DNA of 64,000 nucleotides, taken from PHAA01 sp963665865 (GTDB taxonomy: Bacteria; Bacillota; Syntrophomonadia; Syntrophomonadales; Syntrophomonadaceae). The notes beneath the pieces were generated by a model. That model was not told the origin of the DNA and made no database searches. It saw only the letters and a program-made list of their open reading frames with translations. Position numbers and translations under genes: made by a program. The DNA lies in NCBI GenBank assembly GCA_963665865.2, contig CAXXWF010000001.1:2604001-2668000 (forward strand). Direction: 5' to 3'. Shown in pieces: positions 44,556-53,694 of the stretch; position 1 is the stretch's first letter; each line of letters starts with the position of its first letter.

Positions 44556-45127
44556 TATTGTTCACCCCCGAACTTTTCGGCCCGTTCGAAGATCTTCTTC
44601 ATTTCATCACGCGCTTTTATCTTTTCCGGAAGTACACCGACCTTACCACGCTGCATCATGGGCAGACCCAAAGCCATGTCTTTGAATAACTGACCTGTAA
44701 ATAGATTATATTGCAGCAATAATCCAGCTTCATAGGTCCGGCCAAAGTTCTTAACATTAGACAAAAAGGCCCTATTGAAGGCTGCTACCTTTTTATCAGT
44801 CTTGCCATTTTTAAGAGCCTCGCGCCTCATCGTATCCATTAATGAAGCAACATCCACACCTCGCGGGCATCTGGCTGAACAGGTTTCACACGAAGCACAA
44901 ATCCAAATGCTCTTGGCATTTAAGGCTTGTTCTGTGAATCCAAGCTGCAGCAACCTTATTACCTGTCGCGGCGGGTAGTCCATCGCAAATGCCGCCGGAC
45001 AACCGGCTGTACATTTGCCGCATTGATAACACAGATTGATACTCGTCCCCGCTTCCTTTTCTAATCTACTAATCAAAGCCTTCTGGCTGTCTGTGGTTGG
45101 AGACAATTTGTATGCACTCTCCAACAT
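44555..45127 (-). CDS. hdrC: Heterodisulfide reductase subunit C
   Basis: A 190-residue ferredoxin-like protein with CYQCGKCTAGCP and CASCETCSARCP, each binding a [4Fe-4S] cluster. HdrC carries electrons from HdrA to HdrB. I chose the ATG at 45125-45127 (MLESAYKL) behind GGGGCGAGG. It is the first gene of the hdrCBA-floxDCBA-like operon. Confidence 0.92.
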   Translation of the reverse strand: MLESAYKLSPTTDSQKALISRLEKEAGTSINLCYQCGKCTAGCPAAFAMDYPPRQVIRLLQLGFTEQALNAKSIWICASCETCSARCPRGVDVASLMDTMRREALKNGKTDKKVAAFNRAFLSNVKNFGRTYEAGLLLQYNLFTGQLFKDMALGLPMMQRGKVGVLPEKIKARDEMKKIFERAEKFGGEQ

Positions 45128-45388
45128 CCTCGCCCCTTTCCGGTTCCATAAATGATATATTTTATTGCGACATAATTTCAACAAAAATACCTAAAAATTT
45201 TTGTAATTATAACATAATTCGAACTCCATATTATAAGAATTCTATGGTATTTACAATGTATTCAATATCCAATTATTTCAGTTCGCGGTTTTACTATGAG
45301 GTAAACTGTTTCAATTATAGGGCATATATGACTCATATTGGCATGAATGAGGGTTAATAAATGCATACTAATTAAAAGTGAAAGTGCA

Positions 45389-45862
45389 TTAATCTCTCAG
45401 GGTAGCTATGATGCGCAGGGGATTAAGGAGAAGATTCAGAGCGTCTGTGATGTCCTTCACTACCAGATCAGCCTTCTGTAAAGCTTCTGTACTACACCCT
45501 TCCACCCCGATAACAGCGATCGCCACAGCGGCATTTTCCAGAATGAGGCGATCATTATAGCCATTACCAATCACGATAGTTTCTTCAGGGCCGATTGTAT
45601 TCAAGAAGTCCAGTTTATCTTCTCCGCCCTGGGTGCTGCCAACTTTAAAAAGAGGTATTCCCAATTCATCAGCCACTGCCACCCCGCAGCCCAGAGTATC
45701 TGAACTTAGCAGATAAACTTGCAGCACCGTTTTCAGCTTATCTATCTGGGATTTAACCCCTTCAATCAAGTGTCCATCAACCGTTAAAGTCCCATTCAAA
45801 TCAAGTATCAAGTTTCTTAATTCCCGAGTAATGTCTCTACCGGGCAAAGCAATTTCAATCAT
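45389..45862 (-). CDS. HAD family hydrolase, soluble P-type ATPase-like
   Basis: A 157-residue phosphatase-like protein. The nucleophile motif is DLNGTLT (near residue 21), lacking the second Asp of ordinary HAD phosphatases; VIGNGYNDRLILENA is the third motif. This pattern marks the soluble relatives of the P-type ATPase phosphorylation domain. The substrate is unknown. Confidence 0.85.
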   Translation of the reverse strand: MIEIALPGRDITRELRNLILDLNGTLTVDGHLIEGVKSQIDKLKTVLQVYLLSSDTLGCGVAVADELGIPLFKVGSTQGGEDKLDFLNTIGPEETIVIGNGYNDRLILENAAVAIAVIGVEGCSTEALQKADLVVKDITDALNLLLNPLRIIATLRD

Positions 45863-46113
45863 TTATGGTCCCCCTTAATATTTACTGTCCTTTTATAAGC
45901 TATGGCAAACAATTTGCAGATTTTTCACAACAAATTTATTAACAAATTGTACCAGCATATTAATCTGGTAGTTGCGCAGAATATAATCAGAAGCAGCAAC
46001 GGTTATTTCATTGGAAGCCGTGGTATAGGTTTAAGTCCCCTAACGGGATAAATCTTAAACTAAAATCCGAAATTTCCTAAACGGAATTACAACCGTTCCT
46101 GTTTCTACAAAGA

Positions 46114-46177
46114 TCCGTTGGCAACATTTGCATCGCCGCCGTTTTTCAGGCACTAGATGCAATATGGGGCCAACGGA
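46114..46177. other. Long bipartite hairpin in an otherwise empty 316-bp gap
   Basis: TCCGTTGGC (46114-46122) pairs with GCCAACGGA (46169-46177), and inside it TTGCATC (46128-46134) pairs with GATGCAA (46156-46162), leaving a loop of about 21 bases. It starts at the stop of the membrane-protein gene. The rest of 45863-46113 shows nothing else I can support. Confidence 0.55.
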
Positions 46178-46633
46178 TTAACTATTTTCGAATATAGGCC
46201 TACGCACAGGCAGGTAATAATATACTGTCAGGAACGGCACCATTACGAATAATAAATAATAGTAGATAGGCCTCTCCAGGATAATCCAGTGCGGTAGTAA
46301 AGATACCAGCGGAAGAATAGGAGTAACCCATAGTTCGAGCATAAAAACAAAATAATAGGCGAGATCAGTCACACGCTCTATTCCTAGTATAACAGATGCA
46401 CCCAGGATAAAACCCGGCAATTGCCACAGACTGGCTATGAGAGCCTGCTGCTTAGGATTGCGAAGCATCCGGTGGGTATGTTTCCCCTCTTCCCATAATA
46501 GAAAAAGATAAATTATTGACAATATAATGTCTAGGCCCGGATAATACATAGCCAGCCAAATTGCCAGGATGGCGCTTATGTGTAAAATGTAGACCCTGCC
46601 AAGTGATTTAAGAATTTGAAATCCCCTTTTCAT
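46178..46633 (-). CDS. Hypothetical membrane protein
   Basis: A 151-residue protein with about four transmembrane helices and a C-terminal YYLPVRRPIFENS tail. It overlaps the upstream cysteine-hydrolase gene by 26 bp, so the two are translated together. No family recognised. Confidence 0.65.
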   Translation of the reverse strand: MKRGFQILKSLGRVYILHISAILAIWLAMYYPGLDIILSIIYLFLLWEEGKHTHRMLRNPKQQALIASLWQLPGFILGASVILGIERVTDLAYYFVFMLELWVTPILPLVSLLPHWIILERPIYYYLLFVMVPFLTVYYYLPVRRPIFENS

Positions 46634-47258
46634 AAAGTTTCTTTACCATGGAACTATCTGCAAACTTCTCCGGGGCTATCCACAGATCATCAATTTCGTC
46701 CAGATTGATACCCTGAATGTAATAAGCCTCCCAGATAATTTTCGTACAATTCCAATATCTCTCACCTTGTTTAAAAGCAACCGGATAAAACATTTCTCCC
46801 TGATGGGCCATGGCATAATCTACTGCCTTTTTCTTGACTTCAGGGCTGGCTTCAACTCTTAGCAGGCAAAGTTGTGTAAATTTCATATAATCACCGAGAG
46901 CTTGAACGCTAAGACCATAATCAACGTCTCCTTCGAGTACCTGATTATTGCCTACATACAATCCTGCATGGGAATAACGTCCATAAGCACAATTGGACCA
47001 ACCACCCATCACAATATCTCCCGGTTCAAGACCTGTAAAAGAAACTCTTTCCGAGGAATAAACACCGAATCCCGATCCAATTTCGCCTTTCAGGAAACTG
47101 TTGGCATAGGTGTAGATGACAGACTGTCTGGACCCTGCGAACAGGTGAATATTATCCGCCCCTATCAACAGCAAGAGAATTACCAAAACAACCGGGAAGA
47201 AATAAATTCCCAATATTTTGTCCTTCATAACACCTTTCAAGTCTCCAAATCTGTCCAC
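46608..47258 (-). CDS. Membrane-anchored NlpC/YiiX-like cysteine hydrolase
   Basis: A 216-residue protein with one N-terminal transmembrane helix (about 16-34) and an extracellular papain-like domain: LEPGDIVMGGW, SHAGLYVGNNQVLEG (His of a permuted papain fold) and YWNCTKIIWEAY (a Cys nucleophile candidate). Such enzymes hydrolyse amide or ester bonds in wall or lipid substrates. The target is unknown. Confidence 0.75.
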   Translation of the reverse strand: MDRFGDLKGVMKDKILGIYFFPVVLVILLLLIGADNIHLFAGSRQSVIYTYANSFLKGEIGSGFGVYSSERVSFTGLEPGDIVMGGWSNCAYGRYSHAGLYVGNNQVLEGDVDYGLSVQALGDYMKFTQLCLLRVEASPEVKKKAVDYAMAHQGEMFYPVAFKQGERYWNCTKIIWEAYYIQGINLDEIDDLWIAPEKFADSSMVKKLYEKGISNS

Positions 47259-47446
47259 GGATCAAGCCCCCAATTATCCTAACATCAGCTGTGCAAACTA
47301 TTATATGAATAACTAATAATCGTACCAACAAATACTATGGCTAAATTACATGAGATAAGTCTAAAATTAGTATAGAATATATAATAAAGATATTTTTATT
47401 CTATATTAGTAGGATAATTATATCCTGTTGGCGGAAGGAGTACCAG

Positions 47447-48331
47447 TTGATGCATAAATATAGAATTTGTTTTATTCTTGCTCTATTAACGATTATACTT
47501 GGCGCCGCGGCCGGCTGTAAAAACAATGCAAATAATCCCGTACCTTCAAGTCCCCCAACTGTTGAGGAGCCAACTAAGGTTGTGCCGCCAGCAACGGTAA
47601 CAACTCCAGCAGTTGAGACACCGGCTCCAACATCTGTCCCTAGCACCGCCAAGTCTTTGTCATGGTGGTTTACGCGGAATGGGCAGCACCAAATACCTTC
47701 CGTAGGCCAAGGAACACCTCAACTGCTAGCACAGAACAACGCTTTTTATGTACTTCCCAATGACAGCAAGAAAATCTATCTGACCTTTGATGCTGGTTAT
47801 GAGCTAGGTAATACGGCCAAAATTCTAGATATTCTTGACCGTGAGCAGGTTAAAGCTGCTTTCTTTATAACCGGCCAATTTATTCAGACAGAGCCTGATT
47901 TGGTCAAGAGAATGCAAACATCCGGCCATCTGGTATGCAACCATACCTGGAATCATCCTGATCTGGCTAGTCTTTCGCAGGACAAATTTAATAAGGAGAT
48001 CGAATCTCTGGCGCAAAAGTATTTCGAATTAACCGGTTCCCAGATGGCACACTACCTGAGACCGCCTATGGGTGATTATTCTTCCGCATCCCTTAAGTGG
48101 GCCAATGATATAGGCTATTCTACAGTTTTTTGGAGTATCGCCTTTGAAGACTGGGACCCTAATAAGCAGCCAGGTGCAGATTATTCCCATAAACATGTGT
48201 TAGATAATATTCATCCCGGGGCAGTTATTCTGCTGCATGTTGTTTCGAAGAGTGATACTGATGCTCTGGAACAGATTATCACAGACCTTAAAGCCCAGGG
48301 GTACGTATTCAGCACATTTAACAGCAAATGA
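47447..48331 (+). CDS. pdaA: Polysaccharide deacetylase, PdaA-like lipoprotein
   Basis: A 294-residue secreted protein with a lipobox (GAAAGCKN), a Pro/Thr-rich linker, and a NodB-type deacetylase domain: LTFDAGYE (first Asp), the metal-binding HTWNH, RPPMGDYS and ILLHVVS. The sequence is closest in pattern to PdaA, which makes muramic delta-lactam of the spore cortex. It is consistent with an endospore former. Confidence 0.88.
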   Translation: MMHKYRICFILALLTIILGAAAGCKNNANNPVPSSPPTVEEPTKVVPPATVTTPAVETPAPTSVPSTAKSLSWWFTRNGQHQIPSVGQGTPQLLAQNNAFYVLPNDSKKIYLTFDAGYELGNTAKILDILDREQVKAAFFITGQFIQTEPDLVKRMQTSGHLVCNHTWNHPDLASLSQDKFNKEIESLAQKYFELTGSQMAHYLRPPMGDYSSASLKWANDIGYSTVFWSIAFEDWDPNKQPGADYSHKHVLDNIHPGAVILLHVVSKSDTDALEQIITDLKAQGYVFSTFNSK

Positions 48332-48386
48332 TTATTGTAGGATAGTGCCTAGTGAGTAGCGGGGGTACGAGGGTAGTGGATAGTAA

Positions 48387-48415
48387 TGTCATTCTGAACG
48401 TAGTGAAGAATCTTA
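48387..48415. repeat. Short dispersed palindromic repeat
   Basis: TGTCATTCTGAACGTAGTGAAGAATCTTA resembles, in parts, an intergenic motif (GTCATTCTGA...GAAGAATCT) seen in many bacterial genomes. It is found between pdaA and the four-gene operon. Its function is unknown. Confidence 0.45.
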
Positions 48416-48463
48416 GTTGCTCAGGATTACATAGACGTTCAGCCAGGGGATGGGATTAATACT

Positions 48464-49168
48464 ATGCGGGCAATTTTCAGGAAATTGTATCGTCACCAAG
48501 TCTTAAATGATGAGGAGTATGGCAGCCTTATGCATTATGCTGAAGATCTGCGTCTCACCTCACCACAATCCTATGTGCTTTTTTATGAGCGTTTCGCTGC
48601 CCTCCTGTTTCAAGATCATTATACGTATCTGCCTCGCTTTGCCTATGGCAGTGATGACTTTTATTATTTTATCCTTAATAACCCTGCCTTCATAGAAGAA
48701 TTGAGGATTAATGCTCTGCCTATAGATATGTTCCCCCCCCATCTGCATGAATACCTGAAATTCACTTACGGTGACAAAATTAAGGCCTCTTCTATTCTTC
48801 CCCGCCTGGAATTTATGAATCCTGATAATACGACGGGCTTTCATTTGCCCGAACCACGTCAAAAAGGTATAATTTGCAAATATGAGGGGGCCAACCCTTA
48901 TAAAGAAATCGGGCTTAAGAGCCATTTTGACAGAATCGGTCGTTATTCATTTATAAGCCGACTGCAAAGTGTCCGTTACCTTTATGGAAACAAGGCTCGG
49001 GAAGATAAAATAGAAGTAGTTACCGACGACTGTCTGGGAGGTATTTTTACTAATAAGGAAAAATCCATATATTACTATATATTTCTAACCGAAAAGGACG
49101 AAGCCAAAGCTTATAACGCATGTAAGGTGCTAAATGAGGCTCTTTACGGAAACAATACCGAGGAATGA
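48464..49168 (+). CDS. Unrecognised protein, gene 1 of a four-gene operon
   Basis: A 234-residue soluble protein with no signal peptide or membrane helix. It is rich in aromatic residues (DDFYYFILNNPAF, FLTEKDEAKAYN) and mixed alpha/beta. I recognise no domain. An AGGGGATGGG stretch precedes the ATG. Gene 2 starts 5 bases after its stop, indicating co-expression. Confidence 0.7.
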   Translation: MRAIFRKLYRHQVLNDEEYGSLMHYAEDLRLTSPQSYVLFYERFAALLFQDHYTYLPRFAYGSDDFYYFILNNPAFIEELRINALPIDMFPPHLHEYLKFTYGDKIKASSILPRLEFMNPDNTTGFHLPEPRQKGIICKYEGANPYKEIGLKSHFDRIGRYSFISRLQSVRYLYGNKAREDKIEVVTDDCLGGIFTNKEKSIYYYIFLTEKDEAKAYNACKVLNEALYGNNTEE

Positions 49169-49172
49169 AAAT

Positions 49173-50648
49173 ATGCAGGAAATAATAAAAGAATTTAATG
49201 TTTCTATGTCCCGAGAGGATTTATTCCTGGCTTGGCAAAATGAACTTCGTTTAAGACAGCTGACCAGAACGAATGCTGACCGGGAAGCGATTCTCATTGA
49301 AAATAAAGATGACTTCCAATTCCTTAAGCGTTGTCTCTATTATGGCCCTAAGCCAGAACTTTTTTATGAAGCAGTGTTTCAGAATATGGCTAATCTGACT
49401 ATTGTCACCTGCGTATTGCAGTCGCCACCTAAATTAATAAACGGTTTTCTTAATTTTCTTGGCCAGTATATCCAAGAATATAAGCCACTCGCTCAGGACT
49501 TACAGTTTTTAATAAACATGTATAGAAAAGAATTTCGTGCTGATTTTATAGAATTAATTAACAAAATGGACCCTGAACTATGCGCCCATCTTCTAGCACG
49601 AACCAGCAATAACGAATTGCGGGAACTTTTAAAACATAGAGATGTCCCTGCACCCATAGAAGATCAATCTGAACCCTATGGACTTCTTGATCCTCTGCAT
49701 CCGCTGGCTGAATATCCCACCATATATGGAGATAAGATTCAGATTATGTTCGCGGCTATAAAACAGCTGAAGGCCAGCCAGTCTTTTAATGGCTTGGCAG
49801 CACCACTTAGTCGTGAATCGGTCGAAGCCCTCCTGGATGGCACAGATATGTTGTTTCGAGCTGGATTGCTGGCCGACTGCCTGGCTATACTTACCCAAAT
49901 AATAAACAGTCCGGGAATGGAGACAGATTCCCTACTCCTATCCAGTGAAGAACCTTCTCACCAAAAATTTGACAGGCTGCTGCGGGGAGTTCTGCCTATA
50001 TATAGTCTGCTGGTCAGTCCGGGTGATCCTCACCGGTATGCACTAGAACTTTATAGAAGTCTTTTTCCTGGTTTCTATCCTGATCCTGCCTCTCTTTTGT
50101 ATTTGGACATTCATTCCATTGTAATGGCCAGTCTGCAAGGACATCGTCAATATGCTCACTATGAACTAGCCCAAAAAGGTGGTAAGATTTTGAGTTTCCG
50201 CCCGGATGATACAGTAGCCTCTATCCTGCTGAAATCAGGTAATAAGAGGAGTCAGGAGGATTTGTTGGGGTTGGAACACGCAATCAGGGAAAGGCTGCCC
50301 TACCATCCTCATGAGGTATATATAATAATGGAAGTCCTGCGGTTATGGCAGAGGGAAGGCCGGATAACGTTGACCAGATCATCTGCTTCCAGTCTTCTAA
50401 ATGGCTATATGCAATTTTTCAACTGGATACCGGCTAGGCCGTTTATGAATGAGCAGGTGCAGAATCAGCTAGGTCTCATTGCGGATGAGAAGACCAGAAC
50501 GGCCGGTGAACGGATTTTAGCCATTATTCAGGAATTATCGCAGGTAGATTTGGTTAACCACGAAATGACGGCAGGGAAAATTTCCGAATATGAAATTTAT
50601 CAATTACGGCAACGATTGCTTTTGAGCAAATTTATGGGGGTGTTTTAA
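49173..50648 (+). CDS. Unrecognised mostly helical protein, gene 2 of a four-gene operon
   Basis: A 491-residue, mainly alpha-helical soluble protein; repeated helix pairs (for example LCAHLLARTSNNELRELLK and LLDGTDMLFRAGLLADCL) suggest a TPR/HEAT-like scaffold, but no named family is evident. I chose the ATG at 49173, 5 bases after gene 1's stop and behind GAGGA. Gene 3 begins 2 bases after its stop. Confidence 0.7.
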   Translation: MQEIIKEFNVSMSREDLFLAWQNELRLRQLTRTNADREAILIENKDDFQFLKRCLYYGPKPELFYEAVFQNMANLTIVTCVLQSPPKLINGFLNFLGQYIQEYKPLAQDLQFLINMYRKEFRADFIELINKMDPELCAHLLARTSNNELRELLKHRDVPAPIEDQSEPYGLLDPLHPLAEYPTIYGDKIQIMFAAIKQLKASQSFNGLAAPLSRESVEALLDGTDMLFRAGLLADCLAILTQIINSPGMETDSLLLSSEEPSHQKFDRLLRGVLPIYSLLVSPGDPHRYALELYRSLFPGFYPDPASLLYLDIHSIVMASLQGHRQYAHYELAQKGGKILSFRPDDTVASILLKSGNKRSQEDLLGLEHAIRERLPYHPHEVYIIMEVLRLWQREGRITLTRSSASSLLNGYMQFFNWIPARPFMNEQVQNQLGLIADEKTRTAGERILAIIQELSQVDLVNHEMTAGKISEYEIYQLRQRLLLSKFMGVF

Positions 50649-50649
50649 A

Positions 50650-52242
50650 ATGCAGGACCCTACCCTGGATACAGAGCAATATAGGGATCATTTGGACAGC
50701 TTTCTTCGGCAGCTAAAAGATGAATTGGATATACAGGGCAGAGCCGTAATCACACCTGTTGCCGGGCAGGATTCCCTGGATGAATACCTCCTTGAATTAA
50801 ACTCTTTCTATTACGAGAGTTTTCACCAAAGATTCTTTCCTCTCTATAACCAAATTATTGAGGAGGATATCCGCAATCTATACCATATAAGTCAACAGGA
50901 AGCAGTTCTCAAGAAGAACATTATGGCTAACCTCAAGCAGTATGCCCGTTTATTTAACCAGGTCAAGAATATTTCGGCACTTTTGAAGGGTAAGCGGCAG
51001 GAAACCCAAAGCCTTGCGGCTGAATATCAGCAGCGTAATGATGAGAGAAGTGTTAATTTACTTTATGTTTTTAAAGATCTGGCCAGCAATTGGGATTCTT
51101 TCCGGTCCGTTCTGAGCAATCTGCAAATTATATTGGACGATAAGAAACTGCTGACTGCTCTGCAAGAGCATCCTACCCATGTCGTGGTCAGCAATCTGAT
51201 TGAGGATTGGAAACCAGATGGTTCCAAAGCAGTCCGAGATTTTAATCGTCTGCTGGCTGCTTGGCAGTTAGCGGTTAAACTGCTGGTTAAATTTCAGGAG
51301 AATCCGTCACCTACCCAGGAAACATTAGGGTTGCTGGCAGATGAACTATATAAAATAGACACGAGCTGGGACAATCGTAGGGTCCCTCCCCCCATAAGGA
51401 CCTGGTATCAACAATACATACAGAGGATTTTTCGTCTATACCTGGAGTCCTTAAGCCTCAGCGGAGAAAAAAGAAGCCGCAAACATACTGCCCAAACAGC
51501 CGGGTACTTCAAGGATTGGCTCAATTCATTGTTAGCTGTCGTCGAACAAAGCATGGTATACAAGGCCCGCGGCTGGGATCATTTAATAAATCAACTCGGT
51601 CGGTTGGCGAAAACCGATAAAGAATACATTAAAGAACTGGATGTTTATACCTCTCGATTTCTACAATCTATCGAAGAATTAATAGAGAGCCTTGCTTCAT
51701 CCAGCCGGGCTAACTATCAAAATCACAGCCAGCGGGGCAGCGGGCTGCTGGCAGCGGCCAGTCAGTATCTGCAGCAGCAGATCGAAAGCACCCTGACGAC
51801 CCGCGGTATTATACTGGTTCCTGATATCAAGCAGCTTAGAACCCAGATTAATTTTCTGGAGAGCCGTATCGAACTCTTAGATGAGCAGGAGGAACACTCG
51901 CTTAATGCCAGTGGTCAATACCAAGCGATGGCCGATTCACTTGATTCTTTGCTGGAATTACTGCGAAACGTTAAGGAAGAATTGAACCGAATGTTATCTC
52001 CCCACTATATTAAAAACAGTTTTCAAAACCTAGATCTGAGAATCGAACACGTAGCTATCGCAACCGGTTCTCTACTGCCACCCCAATATAATTTCCTTAT
52101 AGATGAAATGGCCATAGATACTGAGGAAACAGATGCGCCCCCTGGTCGGATACTATATGAAGAAGGGGATATTTTTATCATTCACCTGAATGAATTAACA
52201 GAAACTGAGATTCCCAAAATCATAATTGCTAAGAAAGGTTAG
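50650..52242 (+). CDS. Coiled-coil protein, gene 3 of a four-gene operon
   Basis: A 530-residue helical protein with coiled-coil-like stretches (about 70-150 and 385-450) and a compact beta-rich end (about 470-530) containing GRILYEEGDIFIIHL. The length and the position next to an Hsp70-like gene recall co-chaperones such as GrpE, but I see no sequence match. No catalytic motif is visible. Confidence 0.7.
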   Translation: MQDPTLDTEQYRDHLDSFLRQLKDELDIQGRAVITPVAGQDSLDEYLLELNSFYYESFHQRFFPLYNQIIEEDIRNLYHISQQEAVLKKNIMANLKQYARLFNQVKNISALLKGKRQETQSLAAEYQQRNDERSVNLLYVFKDLASNWDSFRSVLSNLQIILDDKKLLTALQEHPTHVVVSNLIEDWKPDGSKAVRDFNRLLAAWQLAVKLLVKFQENPSPTQETLGLLADELYKIDTSWDNRRVPPPIRTWYQQYIQRIFRLYLESLSLSGEKRSRKHTAQTAGYFKDWLNSLLAVVEQSMVYKARGWDHLINQLGRLAKTDKEYIKELDVYTSRFLQSIEELIESLASSSRANYQNHSQRGSGLLAAASQYLQQQIESTLTTRGIILVPDIKQLRTQINFLESRIELLDEQEEHSLNASGQYQAMADSLDSLLELLRNVKEELNRMLSPHYIKNSFQNLDLRIEHVAIATGSLLPPQYNFLIDEMAIDTEETDAPPGRILYEEGDIFIIHLNELTETEIPKIIIAKKG

Positions 52243-52246
52243 TTGT

Positions 52247-53524
52247 ATGCACGTTGTGATCGATCTCGGAGATAAGCACACCTATCTGGCCTGTTGGGAA
52301 AGGGGCAAACCCTTGGAAGATGCCTGCATCAAGGTAAAGCTTCCAGGGGTAGCGGCATTTAAAGCGACTTTCGGTAAATTATCGTGGGAACGTGAAAATC
52401 TGCGCGAATACTTTTCCTATTTATATCGTGAATACCTTATGCCCAGCCGGGTCGTAATAGAATCCGCCAGTCTTGCTATTCCGTGCATCTTTGATTTGAA
52501 CGGCCGCAGAATTCTGCTCGACATTTTAGAAGAGATATTTGGGCTTTACGAGGCCAGTATAGTTCCTCATCCGCTTGCACTGATAAACGGCATCCAGATG
52601 CGCACCTCCCCCCTGCCTGGAGATATCCTGGTGATAGAAGGACAAGAATCGCACTATAACTTTGCATTTATGAGTATTATCGAAACTGTCGGCCTTACCC
52701 TTGAAAAACAATGCAGCGGTGAAATAGCAGATATACTGACCGAAGCGGAACGAACTGGCTATCACTCCACAGAAGGTTGGCGGTTAGATCATCTCGTGCT
52801 GGCAGAGATTCATGCTAACGATCCTGCCATGGATGGATTCATTGCCGCACTTCCTCCCGACCTTAATGTTATTTACGGTCATGATCTAGAATTTACTGCC
52901 GCAGAAGGTTTAGCAGTTGGTTGTAATGATAAAACCACTATCGGCATCCCCCCCTTCAATATCATATATCCTTACGAATTCTACATGCAGATAAATAGCT
53001 CCACCAGTCTGGAAAAGATTCCATTTGATACGGCCAACCTGGAATTAGATTGCAGCGGTCGCTATAGAATGATTAGTCTCACTCATGCCAGTATTAATAA
53101 CCTAACCGCTGAAGATAACAGGGTGTTTTTTCGTATTTATGAAATTGGAACAGCTGATGGGCAGCACGTGCCAGAACACTCCGGGCTGCCCCTACCGGTT
53201 CTGGAGATAAATAGTCCTCAAGATGACTTGCCGCCCCATTTTGAACTGGGGTTGAATATGGCGGCTGCCACAATACAGCTTGATCTAATACCAGAATCAG
53301 TAGAGGAGACGACTAATACCCCGGAAGTCTTGGGGAAACGTCTCCGGGCTAACCAGCAGAAACTCTATCAAATACTAAGCAGAAATAAGCAAAACGAGGT
53401 TATGTCGAGGGATTGGAATAAATCCCTGCTCGCCCCCTCCGAGGACACCCCAGCCCTGGCTGATCAGATCGACCAGACTTTATTTCATCTCTACGGCCTG
53501 CTGCAGCTCTGGCAGAGCAAATAA
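52247..53524 (+). CDS. Degenerate Hsp70/actin-fold protein, gene 4 of a four-gene operon
   Basis: A 425-residue protein with the layout of an Hsp70 ATPase domain. VVIDLGDKHTYLACWERG stands where DnaK has its first phosphate loop, VVIESASLAIPCIFDLNGRR where the ITVPA strand lies, PHPLALINGI where EPTAAAL lies, and AEGLAVGC where DEAVAIGAA lies. The second phosphate loop lacks its glycines (DILVIEGQESHYN), so ATP hydrolysis may be lost. A beta-sandwich-like part and a helical tail follow, as in Hsp70. I chose the ATG at 52247, 4 bases past gene 3. Confidence 0.62.
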   Translation: MHVVIDLGDKHTYLACWERGKPLEDACIKVKLPGVAAFKATFGKLSWERENLREYFSYLYREYLMPSRVVIESASLAIPCIFDLNGRRILLDILEEIFGLYEASIVPHPLALINGIQMRTSPLPGDILVIEGQESHYNFAFMSIIETVGLTLEKQCSGEIADILTEAERTGYHSTEGWRLDHLVLAEIHANDPAMDGFIAALPPDLNVIYGHDLEFTAAEGLAVGCNDKTTIGIPPFNIIYPYEFYMQINSSTSLEKIPFDTANLELDCSGRYRMISLTHASINNLTAEDNRVFFRIYEIGTADGQHVPEHSGLPLPVLEINSPQDDLPPHFELGLNMAAATIQLDLIPESVEETTNTPEVLGKRLRANQQKLYQILSRNKQNEVMSRDWNKSLLAPSEDTPALADQIDQTLFHLYGLLQLWQSK

Positions 53525-53582
53525 ACTTCTTCCTCACGGTTATTTTTCAAAATATCTCAGACTTTAAAAGGATATATGACAA

Positions 53583-53600
53583 TTGTGTCGAATTTCACAA
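53583..53600 (+). promoter_or_regulatory. Rex-like operator upstream of the acetate transporter
   Basis: The 18-base site TTGTG-TC-N4-TT-CACAA matches the Rex consensus TTGTGAANNNNTTCACAA at 12 of 14 fixed bases. It lies about 95 bases before the gene. Rex senses NADH/NAD+, which fits redox control of acetate flux. Confidence 0.65.
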
Positions 53601-53694
53601 ATGTTTGTTATTTGTAATATTTATCATAAAGGCAGGTGATTTATAAAGAAAAATAATTGCAATTTATTATTATTAATTTAGAGGAGGCACTTAA

